In this document: piece after piece, positions 25,411 to 34,322 of the stretch | Numbering within the stretch: the stretch's first letter is position 1 | How the letters are laid out: every line of letters starts with the position of its first letter | Program-made: the position numbers and the translations under genes | The notes under the pieces: generated by a model | Seen by the model: only the letters and a program-made list of their open reading frames with translations | What the model was told of the DNA's origin: nothing | Database searches by the model: none | Assembly: GCA_016713245.1 (NCBI GenBank) | Contig: JADJPM010000004.1 | Coordinates: forward strand, 1,798,001 to 1,862,000 | Origin: Verrucomicrobiaceae bacterium | Lineage (GTDB): Bacteria; Verrucomicrobiota; Verrucomicrobiia; Verrucomicrobiales; Verrucomicrobiaceae | Direction of reading: 5' to 3' | DNA length: 64,000 bases

Positions 25411-28035
25411 ATGCCTCCGCCGCCGCCCATGACCCCCAAAGCCCAGGCCGCCTACGAGGAGGCGCGGGAAAAGATCGCGCAATGCAGGGCGGAGAATGAG
25501 ACGGTACTTGACCTGTCTTACCTTGGCCTCACCGCGCTGCCGCCGGAGCTATTCCAGCTCACGGAGCTGACGGATCTTTACATCCACAGCAACCGGCTCA
25601 CCACACTGCCGCCGGAGCTAGGCCAGCTCACGGAGCTGACGGTTCTTAATCTCAGTGACAACCAGCTCACCGCGCTGCCGCCGGAGCTAGGCCAGCTGGA
25701 GCTAACGGTTCTTAATCTCAGCGGCAACCAGCTCACCGCGCTGCCGCCGGAGCTAGGCCAGCTGGAACTGACGGTTCTTAATCTCAGCGGCAACCAGCTC
25801 ACCGCGCTGCCGCCGGAGCTAGGCCAGCTCACGGCTCTAACAGGGCTTTTCCTCGACAACAACCAGCTCACCGCACTGCCGCTGAAGGTATTGCAGCTCA
25901 CGGCGCTGACGGAGCTCTACCTCCACGGCAATCCCGGCCTAGACCTGCCTGCTGAGGTGCTCGGCCCGACCTGGCAGGATGTTGTAACCGAGAGTGCCAA
26001 CCCCGCCTCGCCGCACTGGATTCTGGGTTATTATTTCGCCCAAGTGGCCGGGAACCGGCGGCCTCTGAATGAGGTGAAGGTGCTGGTGGTGGGGGAGAGT
26101 GAGGTGGGCAAGACCTCGCTCATTCGCCAACTGCTGGGGCGTGCATACAATCCGCTGGAGGACAAGACGCACGGCATCGAGCGCCACCAGATGAAGATGC
26201 GCTGCGGCGGGCTGGGGGAGGTGCGGCTGAATGTGTGGGACTTTGGCGGGCAGGACATCATGCACGCCACCCATCAGTTCTTCCTGACCCACCGCAGCGT
26301 GTATGTGCTGGTGCTGGACAGCCGGCAAAACGAGCGGCAGAGCCGGATCGACTACTGGCTGCGCCTGATCGCCTCCTACGGCGGGCGTTCCCCTGTGATC
26401 GTGGTGTGCAACAAGTCTGACCAGCAGGTGATGCAACTGAACTGGACCGGCCTGCAACGCGATTACCCGCAGATCATGAGCTATGCGAAGGAGGTGTGCT
26501 GCTACCACCACAATGGCGTGGACCGGCGCAAGGGGATCGCGGAGCTGAAGCAGCAGATCTCCGCCGCCGTGGAGCGTGATGCGGAGGAAGTAGGCCGCGA
26601 GATGCTGACATCCTGGCTAAACCTGAAGGATGAGCTGGAGCGGGACGAGCGCGACTTCATGACGCTGCCAGAGTACCACGCGCTGGCGGACAAGCGCGGC
26701 ATCAAGCAGCAGCGTGACCGCGAGTTGCTGCTGACGCTGCTACATCAACTGGGTTCGATGCTGCACTTCAGCGAGCACGCGATCTTTGCCCAAGACCGAC
26801 AGACGAACAACCTGTCCGCGCAGATGGAGGAACTCAACGTGCTGGACCCACGCTGGGTTACGGACGGTATCTACAAACTGCTCAACGACGCGGCACTGAT
26901 CCGCGCCGGTGGCGTGATGGACCGCGCGGCGATGCGCGCCTCGCTGGCGGCACTGCCGCAGGGACGCCAGCGCTACCCGGCGGACAAGGAGGATTTCCTC
27001 ATCGCCATGATGCGGCGCTTTGAGATCTGCTTTCAGTTTGATGGTGAGCGGGACCGCTGGCTGCTGCCCGACCTGCTGCACAAGGACGAGGTGGACACGG
27101 GCGACTGGAGCACTGCCCTGGCGCTGCGCTACACCTACCAAGTGCTGCCGGGCAGCGTGATGGGGCGGCTGATGGTGCGCCTGCACAGCAAGATCGCGCA
27201 GCACAACCTGTGGCGCACGGGGGCGAAATTCCACGACGGCTCCTGCGAGGCGCTGGCACGGAGCGAGCCGGAATCCGCGCGGCTTGATCTCAAAATACGC
27301 GGCGGCAGCGCGAAACAGCGGCGGGAATTTCTCGCCGTGCTGCGCGCCACGCTGGGGGACATCCACCGGTCGTTCAGCGACCATCTCGGGGTGGAGGAAT
27401 GGGTGCCGGTGCCGGGGCAAGAGGAGGCGTATGTGGAATACGCGACGCTGCTGCTGCTCGAAGGAGAGGGCACGGCCGAGCACAAAGTGAAGGTGAGCGG
27501 CAAACTGGTGACGGTGAACGTCGCCGCAGCACTGAACGGCGTGACCGAGCGCGAGGTCCGCGATGAGGAGCGGGCAAAGCTTTCCTCTCAAAGAGATTTC
27601 TTCACGTTTGGACACGATCAAATGCATCGCTCTCTTCAGCTTCCCAAGGAAGCCCCCGAAGTATGGTGGAAGAGCTGGCCGGCGATCTCGGCTGGGAGCG
27701 CACTTGGCACTGGTGGCCTTGCGCTGTTGCTCCTACACTGGGAGAACACGACGGCGCGGATCGTGATCGGCATCATCGCCGCTGTGTTTGTGGTGATGAT
27801 GACGCAGAGTCCGACGTTGCGCTTCCGGCGATGGTTCCAATGGACGCTGGCAGGCTGGATGGCCGCGAACGCGCTGGGCATCGCCATCGCCGCGCAGTGG
27901 AAGAACGAGCAGGGCGAGGCAATGCTGCAATGGGACGGCTCGGTGGGCTGGTCTTTCAACGCGGCTTTTGCCGTCGCCATCATCGTGACCGGCTTCCTCG
28001 CCTACCGCGAGTGGCAGCAGGAAACCAAAGGTTGA
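25411..28035 (+). CDS. Roco protein: LRR-Roc-COR with C-terminal membrane domain
   Basis: An 874-residue multidomain GTPase of the family that includes human LRRK2. Residues about 30-185 are leucine-rich repeats (LPPELGQLTELTVLNLSDNQL type). The Roc GTPase domain follows with P-loop GESEVGKTS (228-236), switch II DFGGQ (277-281) and NKSD (334-337). The COR dimerisation domain occupies about residues 400-620. Residues about 750-870 contain four hydrophobic segments (for example IVIGIIAAVFVVMM and FAVAIIVTGFLAY), so the C-terminus is probably membrane-anchored, with the GTPase cytoplasmic. There is no kinase domain. Role and partners unknown. Confidence 0.92.
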   Translation: MPPPPPMTPKAQAAYEEAREKIAQCRAENETVLDLSYLGLTALPPELFQLTELTDLYIHSNRLTTLPPELGQLTELTVLNLSDNQLTALPPELGQLELTVLNLSGNQLTALPPELGQLELTVLNLSGNQLTALPPELGQLTALTGLFLDNNQLTALPLKVLQLTALTELYLHGNPGLDLPAEVLGPTWQDVVTESANPASPHWILGYYFAQVAGNRRPLNEVKVLVVGESEVGKTSLIRQLLGRAYNPLEDKTHGIERHQMKMRCGGLGEVRLNVWDFGGQDIMHATHQFFLTHRSVYVLVLDSRQNERQSRIDYWLRLIASYGGRSPVIVVCNKSDQQVMQLNWTGLQRDYPQIMSYAKEVCCYHHNGVDRRKGIAELKQQISAAVERDAEEVGREMLTSWLNLKDELERDERDFMTLPEYHALADKRGIKQQRDRELLLTLLHQLGSMLHFSEHAIFAQDRQTNNLSAQMEELNVLDPRWVTDGIYKLLNDAALIRAGGVMDRAAMRASLAALPQGRQRYPADKEDFLIAMMRRFEICFQFDGERDRWLLPDLLHKDEVDTGDWSTALALRYTYQVLPGSVMGRLMVRLHSKIAQHNLWRTGAKFHDGSCEALARSEPESARLDLKIRGGSAKQRREFLAVLRATLGDIHRSFSDHLGVEEWVPVPGQEEAYVEYATLLLLEGEGTAEHKVKVSGKLVTVNVAAALNGVTEREVRDEERAKLSSQRDFFTFGHDQMHRSLQLPKEAPEVWWKSWPAISAGSALGTGGLALLLLHWENTTARIVIGIIAAVFVVMMTQSPTLRFRRWFQWTLAGWMAANALGIAIAAQWKNEQGEAMLQWDGSVGWSFNAAFAVAIIVTGFLAYREWQQETKG
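25600..25865. repeat. Near-identical LRR-coding DNA repeats
   Basis: Successive leucine-rich repeats are encoded by almost identical units of 69 and 66 bp (unit contains GCCGGAGCTAGGCCAGCT). Two inner units lack one codon (GQLELT instead of GQLTELT). The DNA identity suggests recent expansion by unequal exchange. Confidence 0.85.
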
Positions 28036-28057
28036 GGCAAGAGCTTGGGGCTGCAGA

Positions 28058-28219
28058 GAAAGTGGCACAGGGTTTGCAACCTGTGCACCTCGGAGCGCTG
28101 CGTGAACAAGCCACGGAAGGCAGTGTGACGGCCTGCATCTCCGGGTGCCAAGACAGGGAGCATTGGTCTTTGGTCGCTTCACCCTTCGACCGCACAGGTT
28201 GCAAACCTGTGCCACTTTC
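28058..28219. repeat. Pair of inverted, self-palindromic repeats (REP-like)
   Basis: A 28-29-bp sequence at 28058-28086 recurs in inverted orientation at 28192-28219 with one extra G in the first copy. Each copy is itself a near-palindrome centred on TTTGCAA (arms CACAGG/CCTGTG), so the 216-bp gap between the Roco and FHA genes can form either two small hairpins or one large one. This is the convergent gap between the two genes. Confidence 0.85.
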
Positions 28220-28251
28220 TTCAACGCCAGCAGCCGACTGGATGAGCCGAC

Positions 28252-30249
28252 TCAAAGCGGCTCAAACTCGCTGAAGTGCTTTTTGGGCGGTGGCGGCGTG
28301 GTTTCGGAATTGGTTTTCCAAGTGGCGGCTTCGGCGGGATTGCGGGTGCAGCCGTCGCCATACTCGTAGCAGGCGCTGAGGTTCTTCATGGCTTCGGTGA
28401 CGCCTTCTTCGGCGGCCTTTTGGATGAGGGTAAAGCCAGCCTGGCGTTCTTTGGTGGTCTGGCCGTGTTTGAGAAGGACGAGGCCAGCGAGGTTTTTGGC
28501 GGGTGGATGCTGGGTGGCGGCACGGGCGGCGGTTTCATAGACCTGCTGCCAGAGGGTGGGATCCAGCTCGGCCTTTTTCCAAAGCAGATGAGCGGCGAGG
28601 TAAGCCTCCAGCGGATGCTTGGAGCTGACCATCGTGGCGAGGGCGATGGCGGAGGCGCGTTGGTGCTCGCCGCCGATGAAAAGGGACTCGGCATAGTAAA
28701 AGCGGGCTTCGCGGCTTTTCGTGGTCTCGTAAGCCTTGCGGTAGAGCACCTCGCCCTCGGCGGTGTTTCGTAGGAGGAGATAACCGCCGCGCAGCAGATG
28801 CCCGTGGAGCAGCATGGCGGTGGGCACGCCGAGATCGGAGAGCTTTTGCACCTCGACGAGGCAGGTGGGATCAGGCCATTCGCCATGGGCAAAGAGGGCG
28901 CGGGAGAGCGCATCGCAGGTTTGGTCGGTGGCGAAGCGCCAGTAGGTCTCGTTGGGGTGCTTCGCGGCGTTTTCGAGGATGGCGGTGAGCGTGGCTTTGG
29001 CATTGCCGGCCTTCACGAGCATGGCGAGATCGTCCTTGGCCTTGAGCTTGAGTTCGTCCTCGCTGAGCACCGGTTTGAGGTCGCGAAGGGATACGGCGGG
29101 CGAGAAGGCATCGCGTGATGGCTCGGTCGTTTTGAGTTCGATCTTGTCGGCTGCGCGGGTAACGAGCCAGGTCTTCGGCGCGACGCGTTCGAGGGTGACG
29201 AAGAGGGTGCCGGAGCCGGTGGCGTGGCGTTTGTTGAGGCCGTGGAGATCGAAGAGATAGCGCTGGGTGATCTCGAAACGGCTTTCACCGGCTCGCGAGG
29301 CGGTGGGCGTACCCTCGGCGCGGAGGGTGCGCTGCGGCCAGTGATCGCGGAAGGCCTCTTCGAGTCGCAAAACGGCCTCGGAGGCTGGATTCGGCATCTC
29401 GAAGTAGTTTGCCGGAGCCGGGCTCACGAAGCGCAGGACACCGGAGGCATCGTTTTCACTCCACGAATCCATATAAGCCTTCGCGGCGGCGAGCGCCTCT
29501 TCGCGGTCAGTGTCCGTGGGGGCTGCGGGAGCAGGCGGAGGCGTTGGTTTGGCCAGTGGCTTCGGAGCGGGGGTCTCGATGACCTGGGGCTTGGGCGTTT
29601 CGGGAATCGCTGCGGTGGGCTGCGGAAGGAGGAATTGATAACCAAAGTAGATGGCCGCAGGGGCCAGCAAGCCGCCGATGACGGCGGCGACCCACCAGCC
29701 ATCGCCGGATTCCGGTGTCGTGATGGGAGCCTCCTTCCAGGGATCATTCACCGGGCGTAGCACCTGCACATGATTCACGGGCGGCGGAGGCGGTGAAGGG
29801 AAGGGCGGTGGCACGACCAATGGAGTCGCCATTGGAGATGGCGCTGGTTCAGGCTCGGGCACAGGCGTGGACGGGCGCTGTCGCACGCGGGCACTGCCGA
29901 GCATGTAATCGCGACGGCGATTGCCGCTGGAGGCTGGAGAGGGCTTTGGCTGTTCCGCGACGAGGGCGAAATCAAGCAAGTCACCGCCGAGACGAAGCCG
30001 GAAGGGCGTCTCGACCTCCATCTCGCTGGCGGTGACGCCGTTCACATTCAGCCGGTGGGCCGTCGAAAGGCTGCGAAGCTGAAAACGTGAGTCTTCAAGC
30101 CGCCGGATCTCCATGTGGCGCGGGGCGATGTCATCGCCATCGAAGGCGAGATCGCATGCCTCGCTGCTGCCGAGCACGAGCACGGCCTGCGGTGGGCAGG
30201 GAAAGGAGTGAGCAGCCTCCTCGGTGTGCAGCGTCAGGAAATCGGGCAT
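28252..30249 (-). CDS. FHA-domain membrane protein with Sel1-like C-terminus
   Basis: A 665-residue protein. The N-terminal 100 residues form an FHA domain (VLVLGSSEACDLAFDG, then APRHMEIRR, with the phosphothreonine-binding Arg/Ser/His pattern), which binds phosphopeptides. A Pro-rich linker is followed by one membrane helix at about 187-209 (WWVAAVIGGLLAPAAIYFGY), another Pro-rich linker, and a large outer part. Near the C-terminus a Sel1/TPR-like pattern is visible (AGFTLIQKAAEEGVTEAMKNLSACYEYGDG). It starts 25 nt after the giant coiled-coil gene and is probably cotranscribed with it. Confidence 0.82.
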   Translation of the reverse strand: MPDFLTLHTEEAAHSFPCPPQAVLVLGSSEACDLAFDGDDIAPRHMEIRRLEDSRFQLRSLSTAHRLNVNGVTASEMEVETPFRLRLGGDLLDFALVAEQPKPSPASSGNRRRDYMLGSARVRQRPSTPVPEPEPAPSPMATPLVVPPPFPSPPPPPVNHVQVLRPVNDPWKEAPITTPESGDGWWVAAVIGGLLAPAAIYFGYQFLLPQPTAAIPETPKPQVIETPAPKPLAKPTPPPAPAAPTDTDREEALAAAKAYMDSWSENDASGVLRFVSPAPANYFEMPNPASEAVLRLEEAFRDHWPQRTLRAEGTPTASRAGESRFEITQRYLFDLHGLNKRHATGSGTLFVTLERVAPKTWLVTRAADKIELKTTEPSRDAFSPAVSLRDLKPVLSEDELKLKAKDDLAMLVKAGNAKATLTAILENAAKHPNETYWRFATDQTCDALSRALFAHGEWPDPTCLVEVQKLSDLGVPTAMLLHGHLLRGGYLLLRNTAEGEVLYRKAYETTKSREARFYYAESLFIGGEHQRASAIALATMVSSKHPLEAYLAAHLLWKKAELDPTLWQQVYETAARAATQHPPAKNLAGLVLLKHGQTTKERQAGFTLIQKAAEEGVTEAMKNLSACYEYGDGCTRNPAEAATWKTNSETTPPPPKKHFSEFEPL

Positions 30250-30274
30250 GCAGGGACGAAACGCGAGGTCTCGC

Positions 30275-33200
30275 TCACTTTCCAGCGCCGAGTTCCTTGT
30301 AGTAGCGCTTCACGAGGTCGCGGAACTCCGCGGGCACGGGGTCGCGGTCCACGGGAGCTAGGTTTTTGCCGCTGTCCTTCTTCGAGAGTTCTTCCACCAC
30401 GCGGTCACGCAGCTCGATGAGCGGGGCGGTGATGCGCTGGTTCAAAAAGGACACCTGCGGGGCTTCGTTGCTGCGTTTGAGGTTCACGCGGAGTTCGCGG
30501 GCACGGTCGAGGATCTTCGCGGCGTCGTTGCGAAGCTCGGGGTTGTTGAGAAGTTCCTCCACATTGCGCAGGCGGTCGCTCCAGCGCTCGTAACCGGCTC
30601 CGGTGAAGACGCTGTTGTCGGGCTGCTCTTTGCTGTCGTCGAAGAAGAGAGACTCGGGAACCGCGCCGCCGGATATTTGAGGGCGGGTGCGGTCTTTGTC
30701 GGAATCGCGGTCGGTGGTGGGGCCGTTGGGAACGTTGTTTGGAGTGGAGCGCGGACGTCCTCGTCCGCTTTGGCTGGGATCGGACGGATCGGACCGATCT
30801 GACGGATCGGTTGTGTTATTGGCGGTTTGGGGCTGCCCCTCACCCCGGCCCTCTCCCCGTTGGGTGCCGGGCTGTTGTCCTTCTCCTGGGCGGGGAGAGG
30901 GAGAGTCTTTGGCTTCGCCTTTGGCCTGACCTTGGCCGGGCTGTGGGATGTTTTCGGCCATTTGGGGTTCTTGGCCCTGGCCTTTACCTTGATCTTGTTC
31001 ACCGGGTTTTTGGCCTTCGCCGGGTTTGGCTCCGTTTTGGGCGGCTTTGGGGTTTTGGGGCTCTCCTTGGCCGTTGGGAGATTGGCCGGGCTTGTTGGTG
31101 TTTTCGGCGGTTTTGTCGGACGGTTTAGGGGCTTCTTGGCTTTCTTGACCGGATTGACCTTTTTGACCGGATTGACCGGCAGCCTGCGCTTCCGCTTCTT
31201 TGATGAGCTTATCGAGCTCGTTCTTGGCCACGCGGAGGGCTTCGCTTTCGCTGCCGAGGACGCTTTCGGCGGCTTTCTCGACGCCTTTTTGGAGTTCGTC
31301 GATGGCGTTGGCGGCTTTGCGTTCGGCGTCCTTGGCTTCGGCGGCGCTGCCGTAGCGGAGTTGATCGCGAGCCTCCTGAAGATTTTCTTCGAGGCCGTTG
31401 GTCTGGGCTTTGCGGACGGCGTCGTAGAGGTTCTTGTGGAGGAGAGGCTCGCTCTGCTCGGCCTGCTCGCTGAGCTGGCGCATGTTGTTGAGGAGCTTTT
31501 CGACGTTTTCCTGCTGCTCGGCCATCTGGCGGGCCTGGGCCTGGTTTTGCAGGCTTTGCGAGAGGTCGCTGTCAGCGGGTTTTTGGTTCTCGAGGTTCTC
31601 GCTGATCTTCTTCTGCGCCTCGGCGGCCTGCTGCGCCTGCTGGCGGATCTGCTTCATCTCCTCGGCGAACTTCTTGCTCGTCTTCTGGCGGAAGTCCTCC
31701 TGCATCTGCTCGAGCTCACGTTGAGCCCGTGTGGCCGCGTTGGTGGCATCGGTGAGCTTCTCCTGCTTCAATTGATCCACCGCATCGCTGACCTGCTCGC
31801 GGGTCTTTTCGAGCTGATCCTTCGCCTCGGCCATCTGCTGGGCGTTTTCGGGCTTTTCCATGCGGTCCTTCAAATCATCGAGATCACGCAGCAATTGCTC
31901 CTGCTCAGCCTGAAGGCGTTTAAGCTGGTTTTCGAGTTCCTGCTTCTCCGATTCGCTTTTGGCCTGGGCGAGCTGGTTTTGCAGTTCCTTCATCTTTTCC
32001 GCGAGGGCCTCCTGACGGCGGGCGAGCTCTTTGAGTCGGTTCAAAACTTGAAGGTTCTCCTGCTGTTCAGCGGTCTGCTCCTCGCTGGCGGCCTTTTCTT
32101 CCTCGTAGCGCTGCTCTTTCTGCTTCAGCTCGAGGTCCATGATCTGGTTCTTGTTCGCCTCCTGCGGCGCACCGGCCATGGGCGGGCTGTTTTGGCGCAT
32201 CACCTGATGCTCGCGGCTCTGCGCCCGATGCAGCCATTCGAGAGCGCTCTGCTCAAAGGTGAGCGCTTGATTCAAGGGCGAGCGCTTCTTCTCCTCCACA
32301 GCCTGGCCGAGCGGGACGGTGGCGTCCTTCATGCTCTTCCACGCCTCGGTGAGATACTTCTTCACCTCGGCATCTTCGACTTCTTCCATGGCTTCCTTCG
32401 TCTGCTCCATGGCGATGCCCTGGCTCTGATGCACGACACCGGCATCGGGCGCGAGGCTTTCCATCGGGCGACCTCCATTCGCCTCGCGAATGAGTTTCCA
32501 GGTGGCGTTCACGACCTGTTTTTGCAGTTCGATGAGCTTCTGGGCTTTGGGTTTGGGCTGGCCGGGCTCGGGCGGTGGAGCCTCGGCCTCGCGGAAGATG
32601 TCTTCAAAGTGCCGCACCTCGGCAAAGAACATGTCGCTCATGCTGCGACGCACCTCGCCTTTGGGTCCGGTGTCCTCCGCCCAGATGTAGTAGCTGACGA
32701 GCTGGCGTGGCTGGGCTCCTTCTTTTTCGAGGAGCAACTCGGCACGCACATCATGCTTCTTCCGCGGCTCGGTGGCGGCATGGGTGAAGGCGACTTCTTT
32801 CTCGTTGCCGTTGATGCTGAAGACCGCGCCCGATTTTACCACGCTGAGGTCATCGGAGATTTTGGCTTCAACGGGAAGCTCTTGCAGGCTCGACACCTGG
32901 ATGTCGCGCTTCGGAAAGACAACCTCGATCTTCGCGAGCTGATTGCTCTGCACGGTGACGGTGAACCACGGCGGGTTTTTGTTTCCGCGATCCGCTTCAT
33001 CGACGAGGTGCAGTCGATACTTCTGCGAGGTGGTGGCGGTGAGGACGGCTTCAAGCAGCGTGGGATCCTCGGCGGAAGGTGTGAGCGGGATGACGGTCTT
33101 GTCTTCGCCGAAGAGTTCGGCGGCGGTGAGGTGCGGCTCGAAGGGGGAAGCGGTGCTGGAGTGCTGGAGAGATGGAGTGGTGGATGTTTTTGCGAGAGGC

Positions 33201-34228
33201 GCGGCGTCGAAGGGGTTTCCGGTGCGGGCAGGAGTGCCCGCATCAGTGGATGGGAGGAGCGGTTTGTTGACTTTGATCTTCCAGACGATTTTGGCGCCTT
33301 CGAGGGCGGTGACCTTCTGAGTATTCTTGGTCTCTTTCGTGGGGAGCTTGGTGTAGTCCGGAGGTGTGACGATGACATCGCTGCGAACCAAGGCGGGATA
33401 GTCGAAGACGGTGAGCGTATGCGGCGCTGACTTTTCTCCCGCGAACTCGACGTGGTAACGCGTGTGGCGGTCCGCCTTCGCAATCATGCCGCCGAAGACC
33501 TGGCCATCCACGGTGAGGCGCATGGGCTGGCGGTCACGTTCCGTGCCATCGAGGTCCGTCGTGACGAGCGTGGCATCGGCGGGCACGGGGCCAGTGAAGC
33601 GGGCCTCAATGATGACGCGGGAGTTTCGCTCCACCTCGACGTCGCCGGGCGTGAGGGTGGCGGTGAAGGCGGTGGGTGTGGCAGGAGCCTCGGATTTATG
33701 ATTTATGATTTTTGACTTATGATTTGGGGCGTTGAGCCTCAAAGCGATGTCGGTGGCGAGGAAGGCGAGCACGGCGATCCAAGCCGCGGCGAGGGCGCGG
33801 CGGTAAGGTTTGTCGGCGACGGTGACGGGCCAGTTTTGTGTGGCGGAGCGGGCGAGAGCGTGATCGACGAGGCGCTCGTGGAGGTAACCGGCGGGTTCGT
33901 GGGCCTGCGGTTCGTGCTCAAGGGCGGTGAGGAGCAGCGAATCGAGCGTAGGATGCTTTTGTTCGATGAGCCGGGCGATCTCGCGATCACTCCAGATGTT
34001 CCGGCGGCCTTTGAAGTAGGCAATGAGCGCCAGGACGATGAGGCCGAGCATCGACCAGCGATCGAGTTGCTTCGGCAGTTTGATGCCTTGCCAGGTGGCG
34101 AGCAGGAAGCTGCCGCGCACAACGAGGCCGATGAGAAAGGCCCACGCCATGTGCCGGAGGAGTCGCGCCTTGCGCAGCGCTTCACGGACTTCAGCGATGC
34201 GGGCGTCGAGGATGGTGCGTGCGATCAT
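30275..34228 (-). CDS. Giant coiled-coil membrane protein (DUF4175-like)
   Basis: A 1317-residue protein with three hydrophobic segments near the N-terminus (about 28-46, 60-72 and 150-167), a beta-rich middle (about 190-520) and a very long Glu/Gln/Lys/Ala-rich coiled coil (about 690-990), then a Gly/Gln/Pro-rich linker and a short conserved end. The overall plan resembles DUF4175-type proteins, which in Planctomycetes accompany von Willebrand/BatA-type genes. The linkers are interrupted by several in-frame stretches that look like absorbed intergenic repeats. It lies between the SRPBCC and FHA genes on the same strand. Function unknown; a structural or envelope role is inferred. Confidence 0.7.
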   Translation of the reverse strand: MIARTILDARIAEVREALRKARLLRHMAWAFLIGLVVRGSFLLATWQGIKLPKQLDRWSMLGLIVLALIAYFKGRRNIWSDREIARLIEQKHPTLDSLLLTALEHEPQAHEPAGYLHERLVDHALARSATQNWPVTVADKPYRRALAAAWIAVLAFLATDIALRLNAPNHKSKIINHKSEAPATPTAFTATLTPGDVEVERNSRVIIEARFTGPVPADATLVTTDLDGTERDRQPMRLTVDGQVFGGMIAKADRHTRYHVEFAGEKSAPHTLTVFDYPALVRSDVIVTPPDYTKLPTKETKNTQKVTALEGAKIVWKIKVNKPLLPSTDAGTPARTGNPFDAAPLAKTSTTPSLQHSSTASPFEPHLTAAELFGEDKTVIPLTPSAEDPTLLEAVLTATTSQKYRLHLVDEADRGNKNPPWFTVTVQSNQLAKIEVVFPKRDIQVSSLQELPVEAKISDDLSVVKSGAVFSINGNEKEVAFTHAATEPRKKHDVRAELLLEKEGAQPRQLVSYYIWAEDTGPKGEVRRSMSDMFFAEVRHFEDIFREAEAPPPEPGQPKPKAQKLIELQKQVVNATWKLIREANGGRPMESLAPDAGVVHQSQGIAMEQTKEAMEEVEDAEVKKYLTEAWKSMKDATVPLGQAVEEKKRSPLNQALTFEQSALEWLHRAQSREHQVMRQNSPPMAGAPQEANKNQIMDLELKQKEQRYEEEKAASEEQTAEQQENLQVLNRLKELARRQEALAEKMKELQNQLAQAKSESEKQELENQLKRLQAEQEQLLRDLDDLKDRMEKPENAQQMAEAKDQLEKTREQVSDAVDQLKQEKLTDATNAATRAQRELEQMQEDFRQKTSKKFAEEMKQIRQQAQQAAEAQKKISENLENQKPADSDLSQSLQNQAQARQMAEQQENVEKLLNNMRQLSEQAEQSEPLLHKNLYDAVRKAQTNGLEENLQEARDQLRYGSAAEAKDAERKAANAIDELQKGVEKAAESVLGSESEALRVAKNELDKLIKEAEAQAAGQSGQKGQSGQESQEAPKPSDKTAENTNKPGQSPNGQGEPQNPKAAQNGAKPGEGQKPGEQDQGKGQGQEPQMAENIPQPGQGQAKGEAKDSPSPRPGEGQQPGTQRGEGRGEGQPQTANNTTDPSDRSDPSDPSQSGRGRPRSTPNNVPNGPTTDRDSDKDRTRPQISGGAVPESLFFDDSKEQPDNSVFTGAGYERWSDRLRNVEELLNNPELRNDAAKILDRARELRVNLKRSNEAPQVSFLNQRITAPLIELRDRVVEELSKKDSGKNLAPVDRDPVPAEFRDLVKRYYKELGAGK
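30751..30768. repeat. Palindrome GCGGACG-TCCT-CGTCCGC inside the giant gene
   Basis: A perfect 7-bp-arm hairpin with a 4-nt loop in the coding region for a Gly/Arg/Pro-rich linker. It resembles short palindromes dispersed in verrucomicrobial genomes. Confidence 0.6.
30777..30811. repeat. GATCGG-type simple repeat inside the giant gene
   Basis: Overlapping GGATCGGA/CGATCTGA units encode DPSDRSDPSDPS on the minus strand. The pattern looks like a short tandem repeat of intergenic type. Confidence 0.6.
30849..30901. repeat. 11-bp inverted repeat CCCTCTCCCCG inside the giant gene
   Basis: CCCTCTCCCCG at 30849-30859 pairs exactly with 30891-30901. Such CCCTCTCCCC..GGGGAGAGGG elements occur as dispersed repeats in many genomes. 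Confidence 0.6.
33152..33185. repeat. GGAGTGCTGGAGAGATGGAGTG-type repeat inside the giant gene
   Basis: A purine-rich pseudo-repeat of GGAGTG/GGAGAG units encodes SLQHSSTASP in the linker region of the minus-strand protein. Confidence 0.5.
33223..33242. repeat. Palindrome TGCGGGCA-GGAG-TGCCCGCA inside the giant gene
   Basis: Perfect 8-bp arms with a 4-nt loop, encoding part of a Thr/Pro/Gly linker. Confidence 0.6.
33692..33726. repeat. ATTTATG heptamer-like repeat inside the giant gene
   Basis: Three to four copies of a GATTTATG-like unit stand out as an AT-rich island and encode SKIINHKS just after the third membrane segment. Confidence 0.65.
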
Positions 34229-34322
34229 GGGAAGCTCGTGGGTGCCGCCTGGGCCTGCTGTAAACGCAGGATGCAGGCCGATTGTAATCGGAGAATCGCG
34301 ATTTGGTCGCGGGAAATCTCGT

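Noticed and set aside
25600..25865. Regular repeats as a CRISPR array
   Set aside because: They encode leucine-rich repeats; no spacers.
30827..33430. Long plus-strand open frame (867 codons)
   Set aside because: It is antisense to the giant coiled-coil gene; the Leu/Gly/Phe-rich translation is the complement of Glu/Gln/Lys codons.
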